A DNA stretch of 64,000 nt from Orientallactaga sibirica (taxonomy: Eukaryota > Chordata > Mammalia > Rodentia > Dipodidae): NCBI GenBank assembly GCA_036365145.1, contig JAEOAD010002231.1, positions 434,001 through 498,000 of the forward strand, read 5' to 3'. Positions 58,405 through 64,000 of the stretch are shown in pieces. The stretch's first letter is position 1. Each line of letters begins with the position of its first letter. Made by a program: the position numbers and the translations under genes. A model generated the notes under the pieces. That model was given only the letters and a program-made list of their open reading frames with translations, had not been told where the DNA came from and searched no databases.

Positions 58405-58778
58405 TGCATGTGAGTAGCATATATGTAGGGTGTTCTTTGTGGGTGATGTGTGGTGTATACACATATGTGTGCATATGTGCTCCCCCCCCCCCGCCATGCA
58501 TGGAGGCCAGAGGAGAAAGTCAGTTTGTACTCTTATCACTCAGTCATACATGCACATCCTTGAGAACTGGTCTCTCCCTCAATCAGAGCTCCTGTCAGCA
58601 AGCTCCCAGGATTCTCAGGTCCATGCCCCTGCCCCTGTGCATTGGGGTTACAGACATGTATAGCCATGCCCAGCTTTTCCCATGGCTTTGAGGGAGTTGA
58701 ACTTAGTGGTCTATACCCTAAGAGGCCCTCATGTTTAAGTGGAAGGCACTCTTGACTGGGAGTTACCTCCCCAGCCTA
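58405..58778 (-). mobile_element. GT-headed long SINE-like element
   Basis: GTGTGGTGTATACACATATG head, a C run (58482-58491), GCATGGAGGCCAGAGGAGAA, GGGGTTACAGACATGTATAG, TACCTCCCCAGCC near the right end. Confidence 0.7.
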
Positions 58779-58779
58779 G

Positions 58780-59600
58780 AGGCTTTTCATCAAGGTAGAA
58801 ACAGGGTAGGACTAAGTCATGGCACAGTTTGAACTTTCAAGGTTAGTAACCTAAGAAACCTTGTTTGTGTGTATCACATTTTGACTTGGAAAAGAAAAAC
58901 AACACTGGAAGCTGGGTACACTTTATTCTTCAAAGCAAACCCATCTTTTCAGTGAAGAGGTCCAATTCAGAAAGAAGGGTGTCATTTCAGGGCAAGCAGA
59001 AAAAAGCATCTGCTGTGAGTCCCAAGCACATAAGTGGGGCCTAGTGTGTCTGAAGCGGCCGCCACAGCTGTGAGTACAGGGTGACCTCGGCTTTGCTTCT
59101 GGCTTGAGCCGGCAGGTGTCGGGATGCCATGCTGTCTGCTAAGAACCACCACTTTTGAACAGAAGTATTTGTTACTCAATTGTTGATGCAAATTTTCATG
59201 AGTTCATGAATTAGGCATTCTTGCTAGGGCATTTTGACCCTACTTGAAGCCTGGGGCTTTGGCATTGGCAATTGAATGCTGAGAAAAAAAAAGATTCATC
59301 TCTGTTCCCCATTACAAAACTATTTCAGAAGGGTGTTGACATCAAATAATGTCACACAAGCTGTCAAAGGCCTTGGCCTCAGAGATCTTACCAGCAAAAG
59401 CATATGAAATTGTGAAGCAAAGAATGTTTGGGGGCCAGCGGGTAGAGGCTGAGGGAGAGTCCACCATAAGAGCTGACTTGAAAGTAACTGGATTTTCTAG
59501 GAGTCATTGTTACTTAAGCTTAGCGAAAGATTTGACTTTAGAACTACACTATTTACCTTTGTTGAAAGAATCCCATTTTTTTTTCTAAATCAGTCTTTTT
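58780..59600. other. Unique intron sequence
   Basis: 59049-59065 contains GAAGCGGCCGCCACAGC, a rare CpG-containing stretch with a NotI site, in otherwise CpG-poor DNA. No gene seen. Confidence 0.35.
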
Positions 59601-59604
59601 TTCC

Positions 59605-59675
59605 CCACCATATCCTCCACCAGGGCTTAGAACACAGTTGAACCTTTTATAGATGTTCAATAAACATAGTAGCAA
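59605..59675 (+). mobile_element. MIR/L2-like end fragment
   Basis: CAGGGCTTAGAACACAGTTG followed by AGATGTTCAATAAACATAGT is a worn form of the common 3' phrase. Confidence 0.5.
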
Positions 59676-59679
59676 TCAA

Positions 59680-60350
59680 AATGCAGTTTGATAGCATCCT
59701 ACTTAAATCAGGGCAAGAGTCTCTACTGCACAGTTTGAACTTGGGGTACTAAGTATCGTCACTCATCTCTATTTCCTTTACCAAAAATAACCTACCAGTA
59801 TGTCATTAGCAAGCATCTGAACATTTTAAAATAACCAAATAAATTCCTTAGACTCAATTTTCCTCATTAGTCCCTTGATTTACTATAAACATTACTAAAA
59901 ACATTAAAACCTACTGAAAACATAAAAAGTATAATTTTCATAGTTTTCCTTTATTCAATGATGAAATTGTCTAAAAGATAAAAGGGGAAAAGGTTTTATA
60001 GAGGCAATTGTGTTACCTTAGTATCACCTTCTACTGTATGTTCTCCTTATTACTCTCTTTTCTCTCATTTCGAATCAGCAATATTAGTGCCAGTGTCCAT
60101 GACACTGTAAAAAAAATGCAGCTAGGTACATTTCAAAAGGCACCGTTGAGAGCAGACACTTGGGTGATTCTGAAAAGCTAGTTCTGTGTCCCAATCCTTA
60201 GCATCAAAACTATGGCATTTAAAGTCATGTAGAGTGTGTTAGAATGCTGGCTAGCTTGCTTCCAAGAAGTCTCACAGAGAAATGACTTGAGGTTCATTTT
60301 GGGCATCTCTAAAAGAATTATTGTAATATTGTCTTCATTTCTATTTGGGA
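59680..60350. other. Unique intron sequence
   Basis: AT-rich; nothing recognised. Confidence 0.3.
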
Positions 60351-60355
60351 ATGAT

Positions 60356-60389
60356 GTGTGTGTGCATTTTTCTATGTGAGTGGACATAT

Positions 60390-60436
<47 letters not shown>

Positions 60437-60650
60437 CTCAATGTCTTGTATCTTCCTCAATTGCTCATACACGTAATTGCTAAATTCGGGATTCATTTAT
60501 TAAGCTATACTAGCTAGCTAGCAAGACCCCGAGATCTTCCTGTGCCTGCCTCTCCAGTGCTGAGCTTCCAGACATGCACTATCACATCTAGTATTTAGGT
60601 GGGTGCTTGCACAGGAAGCACCTATCCCACTAAGGTCTCTCCCCAGACCT
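60356..60650 (-). mobile_element. GT-headed long SINE-like element with (TG)n
   Basis: The head has expanded to a TG microsatellite at 60392-60431. Then TCTTGTATCTTCCTCAATTG, GCCTGCCTCTCCAGTGCTGA, CTTCCAGACATGCACTATCA and a right end TAAGGTCTCTCCCCAGACC. Confidence 0.7.
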
Positions 60651-60654
60651 GCTA

Positions 60655-61738
60655 TGGGAAAGATGAAATGTAGTAACAGGTAAAAAAAATTCTCTGTCAA
60701 TAAAATATAGAAAATATAAGACATGATGTTGTTAATCTTGTGATAACAGTTCAGCTCTTACCATAAAAGCTACCAGTAGAATGAGAATTGAGCCTGATTC
60801 CTCTGTGGCTGACATGATCAGAAGATGGCATTTAGGTATGGTATGTCATTGCAGTATTCCTACCTGCAGAGACATGGGAGGCTTCTCTAGGACCTGAGAT
60901 GAGGGGACTTTGTTAGAATCTTGGCTTATTTCATGCTCGTCTTGTTCATTTCTCCCAGCCCTATTATAAATGAGAGACTGAAGGTAATTCTGAAATGCTT
61001 CCACTTCTTGAGCTGTGCTGAACCAGAAAATATGACTTCATGATTAAGAAAAGACAACATAATAGATGTCTCTAGAAATAGTATTTCCTGCTAGTGTTTT
61101 TGTTCAAAGGTAAAGAAAATTTCAATGTGGCTGAGGAATAGACAGCTGCCCAACAAACAAGAAATCCCTAAGAAGAAGCATATATATGCATATGGTTGCC
61201 TGATTTATGGCAAGGGGAACACAGAACCGCAATAAGGAAATGATGCATTTTCAATTAATGGTGTTCAGTTAATTTGATATCCACATGGGGACAAAAAGTA
61301 TCTTGACTTTTACCTCTCATAGTATATAAACTCAGTTCTCAAGTATTCGGATCCAAATATGAAAGATAAATAATAGTTTTTCACTTTTAGAATAAATGTA
61401 AGAATCTCTTCATGAAATAGAAGTAACTAAAGATGTCTTAAGTGAAATACAAGGATAAGTATAAAAAGAAAAATGTTATTTTATTAGAATTAGAATATCT
61501 ACTTATTAAAAATACCTCAATAGGATATAAAGACAGAACACAGAGTGAGAAATACATTTGCAATAAATAAAGGGAGTAAGACTCATTAAAAAGATGCAGA
61601 GTTCTATATATCCATCTAGTTACATACATGTAGCATATAATAAATTCTAGTAAAACCATATGATAATTTAGTGGAACAGAGAGAAAAGCTGAGAACAATT
61701 TATGAAATAGGATGTAATAAATTGAATTCCTTTTAATA
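60655..61738. other. Intron sequence, AT-rich
   Basis: No clear repeat; 61380-61740 could be part of the old L1 that follows but I cannot align it. Confidence 0.3.
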
Positions 61739-61739
61739 T

Positions 61740-61865
61740 ACTTATCAGTAGAGTAATACAAACTAAAAACTATGGTATTACAATACCCTCTCAGAATGCA
61801 TAAGATGAAGAAAAAGATAGGAAAATATCAGACATTGTAAATGATGTAGAAAACCCAAAGTTCTT

Positions 61866-61910
<45 letters not shown>

Positions 61911-62480
61911 GAGGGAGGGAGAGAGCGAGCGCGCACAGATGACCATCTAACTTGTAAGAACCACTCTGGGAAAATATTTAACAGTATCTACATGAAACTG
62001 AAGATACCTAGACTGTATTACCTGACAGAACAGACATGCCCACTGTGTTTCACCAAAACGCATTCATTAAAGTGTTCGTAGATGAAGTTTCTAGTAGCTA
62101 AGACTCCAGAAACTCCTGGATACAAGTGCTCATCCACAGAAGGATAAATAAATATACACGTTTATGCAATGGAATTTTATGAAGTGGTAGGAACAGTCTA
62201 TGTATTTGTACAAAATATGGGTGTATTCCATGCATATTGAACAGCATAGGCCAAGGACATACTGAGTGATTTCATGTATATAAGGAACAAAGGCAGGCAC
62301 ATGCTACTGTCAGAATAGTGGTTATTGGTGTTGGGTAGTGATAAGGACATACCACAGTTTCTTCTACTTGTTTAGGATTAGTCAGTTTCTGAAGCCTACT
62401 TGATGTATCTTATCATCATAATTTGTATGTATATTTACATGCACACATCTATTACTATTTTGCTGTTCCAGCTATATTAC
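61740..62480 (+). mobile_element. Ancient L1 fragment, sense
   Basis: TATGGTATTACAATACCCTC, GACATTGTAAATGATGTAGA, AGAAGGATAAATAAATATAC, GTCAGAATAGTGGTTATTGG and a final ATTTACATGCACAC follow the order of the last part of old mammalian L1 ORF2 and its 3' UTR. A GA microsatellite interrupts it at 61868-61929. Confidence 0.65.
61868..61929 (+). repeat. (GA)n microsatellite
   Basis: A GT run (61868-61877) turns into GAGAGA with GGGA interruptions, about 60 nt, ending GAGCGAGCGCGCAC. Confidence 0.95.
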
Positions 62481-62599
62481 AGTTACAATTTAAACTAAAT
62501 TTCTTTGAGAAACTTCATTGACATTTATATCTTCATGCCCTTTGTGTGACTCTTCCAATTGACCTGCTATATCTAGTCAGACTCCATTAAAAAAAATTA

Positions 62600-62930
62600 T
62601 GTGTGTATGAGAGAGAGGACAAAAAGAGAGAAAGATGTTCGTGTATATGGTGAGGGTGACCATATGCAACAGCGTGCATGTGGAGGTCAGAAGACAGCCT
62701 CAGGTGTCAGTCCTCACTGTCTACCTTGTTTAAGGCAGCGACTCTTGTTTGCTGCTGCAAACACTAGGAGAGCAGGTCTGTGATCTTGTGATCACAATCT
62801 TACATAAGAATCCTGGGATTACAGACATTCGTTACCATATCTGGCTTTATATGGGTTCTGGGGATACAAACTCATGTCCTCGTGCTTGTGTGGCAAGGGC
62901 TTTACCCACTGAGCTCTCTCCCTGGCTCCA
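62600..62930 (-). mobile_element. GT-headed long SINE-like element
   Basis: TATGGTGAGGGTGACCATAT, GCATGTGGAGGTCAGAAGAC, CTTGTTTAAGGCAGCGACTC, GGGATTACAGACATTCGTTA, right end CCACTGAGCTCTCTCCCTGG. It ends about 50 bp before the acceptor of the 62983 exon. Confidence 0.75.
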
Positions 62931-62982
62931 GGTTCTAATTATTTTTTTCAATTAAGTTTTTTTTGTTCTTTTTTTTTTTCAG

Positions 62983-63009
62983 GGTCCCCCTGGTCCAAAA
63001 GGTGATAAG
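62983..63009 (+). CDS. Col25a1: Col25a1 27-nt exon (GPPGPKGDK)
   Basis: Twenty-seven nucleotides encode Gly-Pro-Pro, Gly-Pro-Lys and Gly-Asp-Lys, three collagen triplets in phase 0. A long T tract (about 62957-62979) ends in CAG and the donor is GTAAGA. The codons are read directly; the assignment to Col25a1 rests on the nonapeptide following GQPGPQ and preceding GEQGDQGPR, as I recall for this protein. The charged Lys-Gly-Asp-Lys run is typical of the hydrophilic part of a short triple helix. The next exon follows after only 139 nt, in contrast to the 24.6-kb intron before it. Confidence 0.93.
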
Positions 63010-63148
63010 GTAAGAAAATACACAACAGAAATGAGTCAGGTTGCTGGAAATCCATACTGGTATAATCTGTTCCTTTGTATTTTGACCTTTAAAAAAATAA
63101 GTGTCACATGTGGATGTTGACTACAGCTATTATCTTCCTACTCTACAG
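63010..63148 (+). other. Col25a1: Short Col25a1 intron, 139 nt
   Basis: A 139-nt intron with a GTAAGA donor and a CTCTACAG acceptor. TTGACTA near 63117-63123, about 27 nt before the acceptor, is a plausible branch point. It holds no recognisable repeat, which stands out beside the repeat-loaded large introns. Confidence 0.9.
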
Positions 63149-63175
63149 GGAGAACAAGGTGATCAGGGGCCTCGG
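63149..63175 (+). CDS. Col25a1: Col25a1 27-nt exon (GEQGDQGPR)
   Basis: Twenty-seven nucleotides encode Gly-Glu-Gln, Gly-Asp-Gln and Gly-Pro-Arg, in phase 0. The acceptor is TTCCTACTCTACAG and the donor GTAAGT. In collagen XXV alpha 1 this segment ends the first collagenous domain; the protein then leaves the Gly-X-Y repeat for a short non-collagenous region. I do not see that non-helical exon in the remaining 825 bases, so the following intron runs past the window edge. The exon is the same length as its neighbour at 62983 and both hold three triplets, compatible with an old exon duplication. Confidence 0.93.
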
Positions 63176-64000
63176 GTAAGTGGTCCTCGTATTATCCTGG
63201 GCAGGCATTTATTTTCCAGCTTTAAACCTGCTGACTGGAAGGGGTCCAGCATAATGGCCTTTGTACTGCATGATTTAGTAATGGTTGACAAAGGTATTTT
63301 ATCAGTTGTAAGTCCCAATAACCTTAATAATAAGTAATGTGTTCGTCTTCTGTATTATGTGAATGCCTAGACACAGAAGAGTCTATGATAACCTCCTGAA
63401 GCCATCTAGCAGCCACCTCTCCAGGGACTGTTGGGTTCTTGATTTGCATGCACTGTTTTGCAACACAAAGGCCATGTGGTGTTCTCTTCAATTTGGCCTT
63501 TTTCTGCAGCTGAACTTTACATGCTATTGCTTAAGCATGTTCTAGTATAGATACAAATATTAATGCATTTACATATTTATTCCTCCTCATAAATTTGAAT
63601 GATGCTTGTTTGAATTTCTTACTTTCACATTTTTATTTCATGATTTCACATTTTTAGGACACTTAAAGGTGTAACGTGATTTAACATTGTGGGAGGAGGG
63701 GCATTCTTCTCTTCTCGAGCGAGGCCCTTCAAACCATTATGACCAATGGTGAATGCTTTGTTGTTACCTTGGTAGTGCCAAGTCCTCTGTTTCACATCTG
63801 TGCCTTATTACCCCAATGTTCAGACATACTGTTCCAATGATGTAGTGGCTCTGTTCAGACATACCTCTCAATTTTCTCATGTCACTATGCACAAAAGTGA
63901 GTATTTGGTTGAAGAGAGTAATTTTTTTCATAGTGGAAACACACATTTAAACCATTCAGGTTGAAAATGGAAACTAGGTAGGTCTTTCTGTAAAATGCTC
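63176..64000 (+). other. Col25a1: 5' part of next Col25a1 intron (runs off window)
   Basis: The stretch starts with the GTAAGT donor of the last visible exon. I see no further collagen triplets, no exon for the expected non-collagenous segment and no recognisable repeat. Confidence 0.75.

Larger units (their letters stand above)
38369..62982 (+). other. Col25a1: Col25a1 intron, 24.6 kb
   Basis: This GT-AG intron separates the GQPGPQ exon from the GPPGPKGDK exon. The two peptides are adjacent in the protein, so no exon is expected inside. It is dense in SINEs, L1 fragments and three long GT or TG microsatellites. Confidence 0.88.

Noticed and set aside
60178..60441. 87-codon frame with a Thr-His run
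   Set aside because: The run is the translated (CA)n microsatellite.
1..64000. CRISPR arrays, operons, phage or other prokaryotic systems
   Set aside because: Splice sites, SINEs and L1s show vertebrate nuclear DNA; repeats are interspersed, with no regular spacers.
1..64000. Endogenous retrovirus or LTR
   Set aside because: I searched for paired LTR-like ends (TG...CA), primer-binding sites and pol-type motifs and saw none that I could support.
63176..64000. Next Col25a1 exon (non-collagenous segment)
   Set aside because: No acceptor followed by codons matching the expected segment; the exon must lie beyond the window.

Overview
The window is rodent nuclear DNA from the 5' part of a collagen gene on the + strand. 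Four tiny exons can be read, at 1876-1883, 38351-38368, 62983-63009 and 63149-63175. Joined, they encode nine consecutive Gly-X-Y triplets that match, from memory, the end of the first collagenous domain of collagen XXV alpha 1 (Col25a1, also called CLAC-P), a transmembrane collagen. The coding total is only 80 nt; everything else is intron. Apart from these exons and one U6 snRNA retrocopy there is no convincing gene. The short ORFs in the window are chance frames or lie in repeats.

Layout: 1-1875 is the end of an upstream intron. An 8-nt microexon follows at 1876-1883, then a 36.5-kb intron (1884-38350), an 18-nt exon, a 24.6-kb intron (38369-62982), a 27-nt exon, a 139-nt intron, another 27-nt exon, and an intron running off the right edge. 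Apart from the microexon, which needs a phase-1 upstream exon, the exons are phase 0 and consist of whole triplets.

The introns are filled with retroelements. Recent families are tRNA-derived B2-like SINEs in two forms, B1 (7SL-derived) SINEs, ID-like pieces, and a longer GT-headed SINE-like family of about 300-370 bp. There are also L1 fragments of several ages, including one with a twin-priming inversion and a U6-L1 chimera. Older layers are MIR, L2 and ancient L1. The B2-like consensus, the B1 type and the L1 3' ends are rodent but not murid-typical. A jerboa-like (dipodoid) rodent is my best guess, at low to moderate confidence.

The points most worth a second look are the frame-critical 8-nt microexon, the U6-L1 chimera, the L1 inversion with an intact 14-bp target duplication, the strong antisense bias of SINEs relative to the gene, the tandem SINE insertion into one target, a 160-bp polypurine tract, and a TAAT-rich block in non-repetitive intron. 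I found no sign of a new multi-gene system.
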